Shown: positions 9,261 to 17,461, counted from the stretch's first letter. The stretch is 64,000 nt of DNA from Clostridiales bacterium (GCA_019420275.1 JAHZHN010000001.1:186001-250000), one strand, 5' to 3'. The notes: generated by a model from the letters alone, not told the origin. Made by a program: numbers and translations.

Positions 9261-9304
9261 AGCAAAAAACTGACAGACTTTGTTCATCCTGCCAGTTTTT
9301 TGCT
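9261..9304 (-). terminator. Terminator of the aroE-MFS-aroD transcript
   Basis: 12-base perfect arms (9261-9272 / 9293-9304), extended inward by a G-U and three further pairs, with a run of six T in the closing arm on the minus strand. It separates the dehydroquinate operon from the esterase-transporter operon. Confidence 0.75.
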
Positions 9305-9317
9305 TTACATCTAGTTC

Positions 9318-10079
9318 TTAAAGGCTCTTATGCAGTAATTCCAAAACAGTTTTCAAATCTTGCACACCCATCTGACCTGGAGCAGATGCTTTTTTGGCTG
9401 CACCAAATGTTAATGCAGATCCAAAAACTTCTCCGCAAAGACGGCTGATGACTCCTGTCCCTGCCATTGACATGGTAATAATCGGACGATCCGCATAATC
9501 AGTATACATCTCTTCTGTAGCAGAGAGCAATGTGAGAACATCTCTCTTGCAGGTCGGCATAACCGCAATCTTCGGAATATCCGCATCCAGTTCCTGCATC
9601 TTTCGAAGTCTTCGTACGATTTCGTCTTTATCCGGAGTTTTATCAAAATCATGGTTAGAAGCGACTACCTTTACACCACATTTATGTGCATTCTCTATAA
9701 TCTCTTTTACGATCTCATCTCCTGTAAACACTTCAACATCTACAAGATCTACATATCCGGATTTTGCTGCCTTAATATTTAATTCCTTATATGGCTCAGG
9801 ATCAATTGCTTTCTCTCCGCCTTCTTTTGATGTACGGAATGTGAACAAAATCGGAGTCTCTCCAAGAGCATCTCTTAAATCTTTCAGGACATCCTCCACT
9901 TTTTCAAATTCAAATACATTCTCAAACCAGTCAACACGCCATTCTACTACATCAACTGGAATATTGTCAAAAGTCTTTGCTTCTGCAATGATTTCGTCCT
10001 TTGTTACTCCAACAATCGGAACACAGATTTTAGGAATTCCTGCTCCTATCTCAATATTTCTTACCTTTACCGTATTCAT
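9318..10079 (-). CDS. aroD: Type I 3-dehydroquinate dehydratase
   Basis: A 253-residue class I dehydroquinase. The catalytic set sits at the canonical numbering: Glu46 (VEWRVD), Glu86 (RTSKEGG), His143 (SNHDF) and Schiff-base Lys170 (MPTCK), plus the late SMAGTG and SAPGQ substrate-loop residues. It interconverts 3-dehydroquinate and 3-dehydroshikimate by syn elimination. The start at 10079 has AGGAGG eight bases upstream; a GTG two codons earlier was rejected. It is third in the operon after aroE and the MFS carrier. The company of a YdiB-like dehydrogenase and transporters, without other chorismate genes, argues for catabolism rather than aromatic amino acid biosynthesis. Confidence 0.95.
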   Translation of the reverse strand: MNTVKVRNIEIGAGIPKICVPIVGVTKDEIIAEAKTFDNIPVDVVEWRVDWFENVFEFEKVEDVLKDLRDALGETPILFTFRTSKEGGEKAIDPEPYKELNIKAAKSGYVDLVDVEVFTGDEIVKEIIENAHKCGVKVVASNHDFDKTPDKDEIVRRLRKMQELDADIPKIAVMPTCKRDVLTLLSATEEMYTDYADRPIITMSMAGTGVISRLCGEVFGSALTFGAAKKASAPGQMGVQDLKTVLELLHKSL

Positions 10080-10118
10080 TGGCACTTCCTCCTACTACTT
10101 ACTCGTCGATTTCCAATC

Positions 10119-11309
10119 CTATTTTGCAGCTTCTTCTGCATTTTTAAGCAGCACACCGTATCTTGCATTTACAAACACTGCAAGCAGTACTCCAATTACT
10201 GTAATAACAATGTTCATGACAATAACATTTGTTGCTGTCATCTTTGCCGCTGCAGTAAGAATTGTATAATTACATAAACTTGATGCAATCATAACCAAAC
10301 TTGTGATCGTTCCTTTAATTTTCGGGAACAGATCATTGACAACGGCTGTTGCCATCTGAAGGACTCCTCCTGCTGCTGCGTAACCGATTACAAAGGCACC
10401 AACATAGCAAATAAATGGTGTCTTAATCAGATATACTAAAACAAGCATTACAGCTGAAATTGCCGGATAGATCACCAAGAATCTTACCTGCTTGAATTTC
10501 GTAATCAAAAGGCTGGTCACAACCAAAGCAACCATCGTTCCTGCAGAGTAATAAGTCTGCATAATGGATACGCTTTCAGAAGCAATTCCTGCAACATCTT
10601 TTCCAAATGTCTGAGCGCAGTTTAACCAAAGCTGGAATGTTGCTGTACTTGTAAATCCAATCAAAATTAGTGCAACACTTTCAATAGAAAAATGAGCATT
10701 TTTCAGGTTGCTGATAAAGGATTCTGATTTTCCACTTTCAGAAGCTGCTGGAAGCGGAGCAAAAATCGCCAAAATTCCAAGAACAGCAATCACAATACCT
10801 GCTACTAAAGGAAGCATAAGATATGACATGCTGCTTCCTGCTACCACACCTAAGAAGAATGGCATTAACAGCTGTGCAATGGAGATAAAGAACTTGATTC
10901 CCATTGTTGCAATACCTGTATACTTATAAATAATTTCAGCAACAGCCGGATAAGTAGCTGTATCAAGGAAAGAGTTTGCGATTCCTCCTAAAACAGCCGC
11001 AATATAAGCAATCGTTGTGTTTGGTGAGAATGCAATTCCTACAAAAAAGATAACATAAGAAGCACATCCAATCAATACTGAAAGACGACGTCCTAATTTA
11101 TCAGACAACGGTCCGGCAAACGGAAGTGAAATCAAACGTCCCAGTCCTAATGCCGCAGCAATAGAAGTAACCGCCATTACGTCATTCAATCCCCACTGCT
11201 CAGAAAGCATTTCTTTTACGACCTGCTGACTCAAAATAGAGCAGCCAATTCCATGTACAAAATAGTTTAAATAAAGAATTAATGCACTTGGCAAATATTT
11301 TTTATCCAT
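10119..11309 (-). CDS. MFS transporter, probable quinate/shikimate-type acid carrier
   Basis: A 396-residue, 12-helix major facilitator. The loop 2-3 signature GPLSDKLGRRLS is intact and the first helix has the family's acid-carrier look (NYFVHGIGCSIL). It sits between aroE and aroD in one operon, 33-40 bases from each, which suggests it imports the substrate of that pair. The transported compound is inferred from this context only. Confidence 0.85.
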   Translation of the reverse strand: MDKKYLPSALILYLNYFVHGIGCSILSQQVVKEMLSEQWGLNDVMAVTSIAAALGLGRLISLPFAGPLSDKLGRRLSVLIGCASYVIFFVGIAFSPNTTIAYIAAVLGGIANSFLDTATYPAVAEIIYKYTGIATMGIKFFISIAQLLMPFFLGVVAGSSMSYLMLPLVAGIVIAVLGILAIFAPLPAASESGKSESFISNLKNAHFSIESVALILIGFTSTATFQLWLNCAQTFGKDVAGIASESVSIMQTYYSAGTMVALVVTSLLITKFKQVRFLVIYPAISAVMLVLVYLIKTPFICYVGAFVIGYAAAGGVLQMATAVVNDLFPKIKGTITSLVMIASSLCNYTILTAAAKMTATNVIVMNIVITVIGVLLAVFVNARYGVLLKNAEEAAK

Positions 11310-11338
11310 TTTTAATTTTTTCCTCTCATTTTCCTCTT

Positions 11339-12214
11339 TTAGTCGTATTTAATATCTAATACTTCTTTCATATGGTCAATCGGCATATGTTTTCCAGTCC
11401 AAAGATGGAATGCAGCATCTCCCTGGAACAGCATCATTCCAAGGCCATTCATTGTCTTGCATCCTACTTCTTTTGCCATCTTAAGAAGTGCAGTCTCTCT
11501 GGGAGCATAGATTGTATCTGTTACAATTAAATCCGGACGGAAGAAAGATTTATCTGGTACAACTGACTGTCCTTCCAACGGTTTCATTCCAACACCTGTT
11601 GCCTGTGCAAATAAATAACTGTCCGCAATTTCTTCTCTTAATTTCTCTTTATCATCCAAATCATAGAGATTTACAATGCAGTCCGTATTAGCACGGATTT
11701 TTTCTACTGTTTTTTCTGCATTCTCCCAGAATTTATCTTTAATATTAAAGATAGAAATTTCTTTTACGCCATCTAATGCAGCCTGAATTTCAATTGCTGT
11801 TGCAGCTCCGCCTGCCCCTGCGATTGTCATTTTTTTGCCAATCACATCGATATCATTGTCTTTTAATGACTGCATGTAACCGATTCCATCTGTAATATGA
11901 CCAATTAATTTTCCATTATCGTTTACAATTGTATTGACAGCACCAGCCATTTCAGCTGCTGGGGAAAGTTCATCTAAATACTGTCCTACAACTGTCTTAT
12001 TTGGCATAGATACATTAGAACCTACCATTTTTAAAGCTCTCAGACCCTTAACTGCATCTTCCAAAGTATCATTGTCTACCTCAAATGCAAGATATGCATA
12101 ATCCAAACCTAATGTAGCAAATGCTTCATTGTGCATTGCCGGTGAGCTGGAATGTCTGATCGGATAAGCCATCAGACCGATCAGTTCTGTGTGTCCTGTA
12201 ATTCTTTCTGCCAT
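11339..12214 (-). CDS. aroE: Quinate/shikimate dehydrogenase (YdiB-like AroE family)
   Basis: A 291-residue member of the shikimate dehydrogenase family that resembles E. coli YdiB more than the biosynthetic AroE. It has the YPIRHS(S)SP substrate loop, AFEVDND, VSMPNK with catalytic Lys73, and AGAVNTIVND, followed by TDG with Asp109. The Rossmann motif is GAGGAATA, then the FN-I-KDKFW region where YdiB accepts NAD. The usual NTDG reads ITDG here (Ile107 for Asn). It oxidises quinate to 3-dehydroquinate and/or shikimate to 3-dehydroshikimate, or runs in reverse. It is first in the operon, divergent from a LysR regulator, with a LysR box 65 bases before the likely transcription start. Preference for quinate versus shikimate cannot be read from sequence. 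Confidence 0.92.
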   Translation of the reverse strand: MAERITGHTELIGLMAYPIRHSSSPAMHNEAFATLGLDYAYLAFEVDNDTLEDAVKGLRALKMVGSNVSMPNKTVVGQYLDELSPAAEMAGAVNTIVNDNGKLIGHITDGIGYMQSLKDNDIDVIGKKMTIAGAGGAATAIEIQAALDGVKEISIFNIKDKFWENAEKTVEKIRANTDCIVNLYDLDDKEKLREEIADSYLFAQATGVGMKPLEGQSVVPDKSFFRPDLIVTDTIYAPRETALLKMAKEVGCKTMNGLGMMLFQGDAAFHLWTGKHMPIDHMKEVLDIKYD

Positions 12215-12289
12215 TTTCTTTCTCCTTTTGTTTATATTTTTTTGTTACTTTCACCCAAAAGTTAATTTTTTAACAACCTTACGTCCCTC

Positions 12290-12295
12290 ATTATA
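12290..12295 (-). promoter_or_regulatory. -10 box of the aroE operon
   Basis: TATAAT on the minus strand. The matching -35 position (TAGAAG, 17 bases away) is poor, as expected for an activator-dependent promoter. It places the transcription start near 12283. Confidence 0.5.
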
Positions 12296-12340
12296 TACGA
12301 ATTCAACCGATACTTCTAATATATCTTTTCGCAATAATTA

Positions 12341-12380
12341 ATAGCTTTTTGCTATCAATTGTGGTAAACTGATAGCAAAC
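12341..12380. promoter_or_regulatory. Candidate LysR binding region (ATAGC-N5-GCTAT plus extra half site)
   Basis: ATAGCTTTTTGCTAT (12341-12355) is a perfect dyad containing a T-N11-A LysR box, centred about 65 bases upstream of the predicted aroE start. A further GATAGCAAAC half site follows at 12371-12380, toward the regulator gene. Position and form fit a regulator that controls both itself and aroE. Confidence 0.65.
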
Positions 12381-12424
12381 CATATGTTTTTTAATAGATA
12401 ATTGTAAAGAATAGGATGTATTTT

Positions 12425-13315
12425 ATGAATTTAAATCAGTTATATTATTTTCAAAAAGTTGCCGTATTACAGCACTACCACCAGGCCGCAAAAGAACTCA
12501 ATATTTCTCAGCCAAGCTTAAGCCGTTCTATTTCCAATCTGGAAGATGAACTCGGCTTAAAACTCTTTGTTAAAAAAGGAAGAAATATTGAATTAACCAA
12601 GTACGGACATGTTTTTTTGGATCATGTCAATCGTATTTTGGAAGAGATAAAGATCACGCTGGATAAGATGCATTTCCTCGCTTCTTCTTTCGGCGGCCAT
12701 ATTGATATCGGCTATGTATTTCCTCTGGCCAAATCCTATATTCCTCACATGGTGCGTAGTTTCTTAAATAAAGATCAAAATCATGACATTACTTTTTCTT
12801 TAAGCCAGGAAATTACAAAAGAATTAATCAAAGATCTGAAAACAGAAAAATATGATGTTGTTTTTTGCTCTAAGGTCCCGGATGAAACACAAATTGAGTT
12901 CATTCCTGTTGTGAATCAGGAAATGGTCATTATCACACCTTTGGGTCATCCATTAAAATATAAGAATCCTCTGGTTTTGGAAGATTTGATGGATTATCCT
13001 GTCATTGGTTATGACCGTACTTCCGGACTGGGTCAATATACAAATTCTATTTACCGTCAGAATCATATGAAGCCATCCATTGCCTTTGAAACATCCGATG
13101 AAAATGCAATTGCGTCTCTTGTGGCCGAAAACTTCGGCATTGGTTTCGTGGCACATGTGGAATCCCTAAAAGAATATAATGTAAATATTCTTCATTTAGA
13201 CAACGTAAAACCATACCATACCGTTTATATGGCATATTTAAAAGAACATCCCAGAATTCCGGCAGTACAGAAATTTATCGATTTCATGAAGGAAACTATA
13301 GATAAAATCTATTGA
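12425..13315 (+). CDS. LysR-family transcriptional regulator
   Basis: A 296-residue regulator. The N-terminal winged helix (residues 1-60) has the typical QAAKELNISQPSLSRSISNLEDELG helix-turn-helix, shown here in two parts: QAAKELNISQPSLSRS and ISNLEDELG. The C-terminal periplasmic-binding-like effector domain (about 90-290) includes EMVIITPLGHPL. The ATG at 12425 is preferred over one three codons earlier because AGGATG lies six bases before it and the N-terminus then matches the partial LysR at position 1. It is divergent from aroE and just upstream of the second ene-reductase, so it probably activates the aroE-MFS-aroD operon in response to a pathway acid. Confidence 0.92.
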   Translation: MNLNQLYYFQKVAVLQHYHQAAKELNISQPSLSRSISNLEDELGLKLFVKKGRNIELTKYGHVFLDHVNRILEEIKITLDKMHFLASSFGGHIDIGYVFPLAKSYIPHMVRSFLNKDQNHDITFSLSQEITKELIKDLKTEKYDVVFCSKVPDETQIEFIPVVNQEMVIITPLGHPLKYKNPLVLEDLMDYPVIGYDRTSGLGQYTNSIYRQNHMKPSIAFETSDENAIASLVAENFGIGFVAHVESLKEYNVNILHLDNVKPYHTVYMAYLKEHPRIPAVQKFIDFMKETIDKIY

Positions 13316-13334
13316 TTCTTCAAAAAATATCAAT

Positions 13335-13363
13335 TTGTTAAATATTTGACTAAATGCTATAAT
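13335..13363 (+). promoter_or_regulatory. Promoter of the second ene-reductase
   Basis: TTGTTA (13335-13340) and TATAAT (13358-13363) with a 17-base spacer. A TTGACT at 13346 is too close to the -10 to serve as the -35. The ribosome site is GGAGG just before ATG 13451. Confidence 0.6.
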
Positions 13364-13450
13364 GATTTCATCGAAATACACCCAAATGATTAAAACAGCC
13401 TCATAGAAAAAGAAAACGAAATTGGTTTATTTTTTGGAGGTTCCAATTCT

Positions 13451-15448
13451 ATGAAATCTAATTATAAGAATATTTTTTCACCATTAACAATCAAAAACAT
13501 GACAATGAGAAACCGCATCATGATGACTCCAATGGGAACAAACTATGGAGAACAGACAGGTGAGATGAGTTTTTTGCATATCAATTATTATGAGGAAAGA
13601 GCAAAAGGCGGTGTTGGTCTGATCATGGTGGAGAACGCAAGCGTAGACTCTCCTCTTGGATCAAACGGTACAACTCAAATTCGTATTGATCATGACAATT
13701 ACATGCCTCGCTTTTTTAAATTATGTGAAACCATTCATTCCCATGGAGCATGTATTGGTCTTCAGTTAAATCATGCAGGAGCTTCAGCTCAGTCTAAGAG
13801 AACTAATATGCAGCCGGTTTCCGCATCTGATATTCCTTCTAAAGAAGGCGGTGAGATTCCTCGTCCACTGGAAAAAGATGAAATTTATGCAATTGTTAAA
13901 AAATATGGGGAAGCTGCCGCTCGTGCTCAGGCATCTGGATTTGACTGTGTAGAAATTCATGCAGGACATTCCTACCTGATCAGCCAATTCCTGTCTCCTA
14001 CTACTAATAAGAGGACAGATGAGTTTGGCGGATGTCCAGAAAACAGAGCACGCTTCGCAAAACTGGTCATTGAAGAAGTCCGCAGACAGGTGGGACCGAT
14101 GTTCCCGATTTTCGTACGTCTTAGTGCCGATGAATTTGTAGAAGGCGGAAATACACTGGAAGATACTTTAGAGCTTGTCTCCTATTTTGAAAAAGAAGTG
14201 GATGTCTTCGATGTATCTGCTGGATTAAACAGTTCTATTCAATATCAAATTGATGCTAACTACTTAAAAGATGGCTGGAGATCTTATATGGCAAAAGCTG
14301 TAAAAGAAAAATATGGTAAGCCATGTGTTACGATGGGCAACATTCGTGATCCAAGAGTTGCAGATGATATTCTTGGAAGAGGTGACGCTGATATTATCGG
14401 AATGGGCCGTGGACTGATCGCAGATCCTCACTGGGTCAAAAAGGTTGCTACCGGCCGGGAAGATGAAATCAGAAAATGTATCTCCTGCAATATTGGATGT
14501 GCCGGAAACCGTATCGGCGTTAACCGCCCAATCCGCTGTACAATCAATCCAACTGTTAATTCAGGATACGACTATAAAAAGCGTAAAGTTAATAAACCTT
14601 GCAACGTCATTGTCATTGGCGGAGGAACTGCAGGACTGGAAGCTGCCTGCACAGCTGCTGAAGTTGGATGTACTACATTCTTATTTGAGAAAAAAGATGT
14701 ATTAGGCGGATTATCCGTAGAAATCTCTAAAATTCCAGATAAGAAACGTCTGGGTGACTTCCCGGCATACTTAGTAAATCGTGCTTCCAAACTTACAAAC
14801 TTATTTATTTTTAAAGGACAGGAAGCAACCCTTCCGCTTATCAAAGCACTCCATCCAAATATTATTGTCAATGCTACTGGTTCTAATCCACTGCTTCCGC
14901 CGATTAAAGGTCTTCATGATCATATCGATAAAGAAGGATCTAAAGTAGCTTCTATTGCTGGTATGATCAATAGCCTTGCAGATTATCCGCAAGACTGCTC
15001 CGGCAAAAAAGTTGTTGTTGTAGGAGGCGGTGCTGTAGGTCTTGATGTTGTAGAATATTTTGCACCAAAAGGTGCTGATGTAAGCATCGTTGAAATGATG
15101 CCTCAGATTGGAAAAGATTTGGATCCTGTTTCTAAATGCGGAACCAACGCTTTAATGAAAAAGTACAACGTAAATCAGATGCCTAATACAGCTCTTTGTG
15201 AAGTTAAAGCAGACTCCTTTGTCGTAAAAGCTGGAGAAGAAGAAAAAGAACTTCCATTTGACTATGGTTTTGTATGTCTTGGAATGCGCGCTAATGCACC
15301 GATTCTTGATGAAGTAAGAGATGCTTTTGCAAATACTAACGTAGAAATCCTTAATATCGGAGACAGCGTCCGCGCAAGAAGAATTATCGATGGTGTTCAG
15401 GAAGGACATAATATTTTAAGTACTCTTGCAGATATGGATTATCTGTAG
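13451..15448 (+). CDS. Second FMN/FAD/[4Fe-4S] ene-reductase, paralogue of the one at 195
   Basis: A 665-residue enzyme with the same domain order as the protein at 195. It has the FMN barrel with EIHAGHSYLISQFLSP, the four-cysteine cluster (CISCNIGC, then a fourth Cys with a spacer two residues longer than in the first copy), the GGGTAGLEA FAD site and a second GGGAVGLD site. The active-site strand starts EIH here but EIQ in the first copy, so the two pockets differ. It lies directly after the LysR gene with its own promoter. Either each copy reduces a different unsaturated acid, or the two act in sequence. I cannot name the substrates. Confidence 0.9.
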   Translation: MKSNYKNIFSPLTIKNMTMRNRIMMTPMGTNYGEQTGEMSFLHINYYEERAKGGVGLIMVENASVDSPLGSNGTTQIRIDHDNYMPRFFKLCETIHSHGACIGLQLNHAGASAQSKRTNMQPVSASDIPSKEGGEIPRPLEKDEIYAIVKKYGEAAARAQASGFDCVEIHAGHSYLISQFLSPTTNKRTDEFGGCPENRARFAKLVIEEVRRQVGPMFPIFVRLSADEFVEGGNTLEDTLELVSYFEKEVDVFDVSAGLNSSIQYQIDANYLKDGWRSYMAKAVKEKYGKPCVTMGNIRDPRVADDILGRGDADIIGMGRGLIADPHWVKKVATGREDEIRKCISCNIGCAGNRIGVNRPIRCTINPTVNSGYDYKKRKVNKPCNVIVIGGGTAGLEAACTAAEVGCTTFLFEKKDVLGGLSVEISKIPDKKRLGDFPAYLVNRASKLTNLFIFKGQEATLPLIKALHPNIIVNATGSNPLLPPIKGLHDHIDKEGSKVASIAGMINSLADYPQDCSGKKVVVVGGGAVGLDVVEYFAPKGADVSIVEMMPQIGKDLDPVSKCGTNALMKKYNVNQMPNTALCEVKADSFVVKAGEEEKELPFDYGFVCLGMRANAPILDEVRDAFANTNVEILNIGDSVRARRIIDGVQEGHNILSTLADMDYL

Positions 15449-15489
15449 GAATTCTCTATCCTCTATATAGTATATATAACTCATGAAAA

Positions 15490-15520
15490 GAGCCATGAAA
15501 TCCTCAGGGTTTCGTGGCTC
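15490..15520 (+). terminator. Terminator after the second ene-reductase
   Basis: An 11-base stem (GAGCCATGAAA / TTTCGTGGCTC, one G-U) with a 9-base loop. The T-tract after it is weak, so termination may be partial. Confidence 0.6.
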
Positions 15521-15543
15521 TCATTCATATATTACATTTACTC

Positions 15544-15609
15544 TTGACATTTTTCTCCTATCCTCTTAAAATAATCTATGCTAATAGTTAGAATTCTAAT
15601 TATTAGAAT
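15544..15609 (+). promoter_or_regulatory. marR promoter and probable MarR operators
   Basis: TTGACA (15544-15549) and TAAAAT (15567-15572) with a 17-base spacer. Just downstream is the perfect palindrome TTAGAATTCTAA (15588-15599), and the half site TTAGAAT recurs at 15603-15609. The arrangement suits autorepression by the MarR protein encoded next. Confidence 0.6.
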
Positions 15610-15635
15610 CCTATTTTTGTTAGAGGGAGGGTCTT

Positions 15636-16061
15636 ATGAATCATCATTCTTACCACTATCTCATCATGTCCATTCAGATGCTGTTTCAAAAAGAATTATT
15701 AAATGCGCTGAAGGATACCGGCTTATCTATGGGACAGCCTAAGATCATTGATTATCTGAAAGATCATGACGGTGTCAGTCAAAAAAATCTTGCCTTTGGG
15801 TGTCATATCGAGCCTGCATCTCTTACTTCTCTTCTAAACCGTATGGAGAAGCAGAACTTGATCGAACGCCGGATGCTTCACGGCAACCGACGTTCCTTGT
15901 ATGTTTATCTTACAAAAAAAGGATGGGAGATGTCTTCCATTATTTCCGGCGTTTTCGATCAGCTGGAAAATAAGGTCTTTGAGAAAATCCCAGATTCTGA
16001 TCGGGATCATCTGATGAAGATATTAGAAAAAATATATGAAACTATGCTTGAAAAGGAGTGA
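15636..16061 (+). CDS. MarR-family transcriptional regulator
   Basis: A 141-residue winged-helix repressor. The DNA-binding core includes VSQKNLAFGCHIEPASLTSLL and the wing RRMLHGNRRSLYVYLTKKG (about residues 45-95). MarR proteins dimerise and usually release DNA on binding small phenolic or lipophilic ligands. The stop lies eight bases before the membrane-kinase fusion gene, so the two form an operon, with palindromic operators upstream. Confidence 0.88.
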   Translation: MNHHSYHYLIMSIQMLFQKELLNALKDTGLSMGQPKIIDYLKDHDGVSQKNLAFGCHIEPASLTSLLNRMEKQNLIERRMLHGNRRSLYVYLTKKGWEMSSIISGVFDQLENKVFEKIPDSDRDHLMKILEKIYETMLEKE

Positions 16062-16069
16062 CTTATCAT

Positions 16070-17368
16070 ATGGAAAAACTAAAACGTTATATTGTATTTT
16101 TTATTGGACTTTTTATTAATTCTTTTGGAGTTGCTATGATTACCAAGGCTGCATTAGGTACATCCCCAATTTCTTCAATCCCTTATGTACTAAGCCTTCG
16201 TTTTCCATTCTCTTTAGGAGAATTTACAATCTTTTTCAGTCTATTTTTGATTTTGCTGCAGCTTTTGATTTTACGGAGAAATTTTCATCTGGAACATTTG
16301 CTTCAGATACCAATTTCTATTTTATTCGGATATTTTATTGATATCTCTATGGTTTTTTTAGGCTTTGTGAATCCAGAATTCTACCTGATGAAAATCATAT
16401 ATCTTTTGATTGGATGCCTGATTCTCGGATTTGGTGTCTATACAGAAGTTTTAGCAAATGTAGCCATGCTGCCGGGAGAATCTTTTGTCCGTGCAATTGT
16501 TACAGTATGGCATACAGAATTCGGTATTACCAAAGTATGCTTTGACGCGTCTATGACTATCATTGCAGGTGTTCTATCTATTATTTTCTTTCACCAGCTT
16601 AATGGTGTAAGGGAAGGAACCATCATCGCAGCTTTGCTTGTCGGCTTTATTGCTCGTTTATTTGGAAGAATTCTGTCTTTCTTGGAACCAAAGTTATTTC
16701 CTTCACAAGAAAATACCGATACCGAATCAATTTCAGTATCTGGAATCCCATCTGTAATTACCATCGATCGTCAGTATGGAAGCGGCGGACGCGAGATTGG
16801 AAAACAATTAGCCGAAAAACTGGGCTACAAATTTTTTGACAATGAAATCATTCAGCTGACAGCCGGGTCTACCGGATTTTCTCCTGATTTTGTTAAAAAG
16901 AACGATGAGGCAATGTCAAACCGTCTTCTTTACGATCTTGCTGCTCAAATGTATTCTTATGCTCCTAATACACCTTCTCCGAAAGATGCTATTTTCGAGG
17001 GAGAATCCAAGATCATCCGAGCTTTAGCCAGAGGTGGAAATTGTGTAATTATGGGACGTTGTGCCGATTATATTCTAAAAGATGACTTCCCTTGTTTCAA
17101 AGTTTTTCTTCAGGCACCTTCCGATTACCGGATTCGGCGCATTGCAGAAACAGAACATCTCTCCAAAGATGAGGCAGCAGCAAAAATACGCCAGATGAAT
17201 CGAAAACGAGCCGACTATTATCATTATTACACCCATCGTTTATGGGGAATTGCAGGCAACTATCATCTGACTTTAGATACATCTCTCGGCACAGATTATG
17301 TATTAAATTCCATCACACATGGATTCTGGCAATACCAGGAAACAGCTTTGTCTAATGATACACATTAA
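16070..17368 (+). CDS. Fusion of a YczE-type membrane domain and a cytidylate-kinase-like domain
   Basis: A 432-residue two-part protein. Residues 1-205 hold about five membrane helices of the YczE/YyaS family, with the signature KAALGTSPISSIPY (26-39) that is also present in the stand-alone YczE at 42840. Residues 228-430 form a P-loop domain of the cytidylate-kinase-like family, with TIDRQYGSGGREIGKQLAEK (G237-K245 as nucleotide loop) and CVIMGRCADYIL. The ATG at 16070 is used; the in-frame GTG at 16058 overlaps the AGGAG ribosome site. It follows marR by eight bases. The phosphate acceptor and the role of the membrane part are unknown. Confidence 0.82.
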   Translation: MEKLKRYIVFFIGLFINSFGVAMITKAALGTSPISSIPYVLSLRFPFSLGEFTIFFSLFLILLQLLILRRNFHLEHLLQIPISILFGYFIDISMVFLGFVNPEFYLMKIIYLLIGCLILGFGVYTEVLANVAMLPGESFVRAIVTVWHTEFGITKVCFDASMTIIAGVLSIIFFHQLNGVREGTIIAALLVGFIARLFGRILSFLEPKLFPSQENTDTESISVSGIPSVITIDRQYGSGGREIGKQLAEKLGYKFFDNEIIQLTAGSTGFSPDFVKKNDEAMSNRLLYDLAAQMYSYAPNTPSPKDAIFEGESKIIRALARGGNCVIMGRCADYILKDDFPCFKVFLQAPSDYRIRRIAETEHLSKDEAAAKIRQMNRKRADYYHYYTHRLWGIAGNYHLTLDTSLGTDYVLNSITHGFWQYQETALSNDTH

Positions 17369-17432
17369 TGCAGAAATGTGCATGTAATTTTAGCAGCTAA
17401 TTAACTACATATTTCACCCCAAAATACTCAAA

Positions 17433-17461
17433 TAGGCCGTATATTACAAAAATACGGCCTA
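17433..17461. terminator. Terminator after the membrane-kinase fusion
   Basis: 10-base perfect arms TAGGCCGTAT / ATACGGCCTA with a 9-base loop, followed by AAATTT. A near copy of the left arm (AATAGGCCGCATATG) recurs about 50 bases later without a partner. Confidence 0.65.

Noticed and set aside
9237..9287. Seventeen-codon N-terminal extension of the esterase
   Set aside because: It lies within the aroD terminator hairpin and has no ribosome site; AGGGG precedes the ATG at 9236.
11339..12214. Calling the dehydrogenase a biosynthetic AroE
   Set aside because: It is closer in motifs to YdiB, is paired with a carrier and type I dehydroquinase, and is under a divergent LysR gene; no other chorismate-pathway gene is nearby.
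13346..13351. TTGACT as -35 of the second ene-reductase
   Set aside because: Only six bases separate it from TATAAT; TTGTTA with a 17-base spacer fits better.
16058..16069. GTG start of the membrane-kinase fusion overlapping marR
   Set aside because: The GTG is part of the AGGAGTG ribosome site itself; the ATG at 16070 is the workable start.
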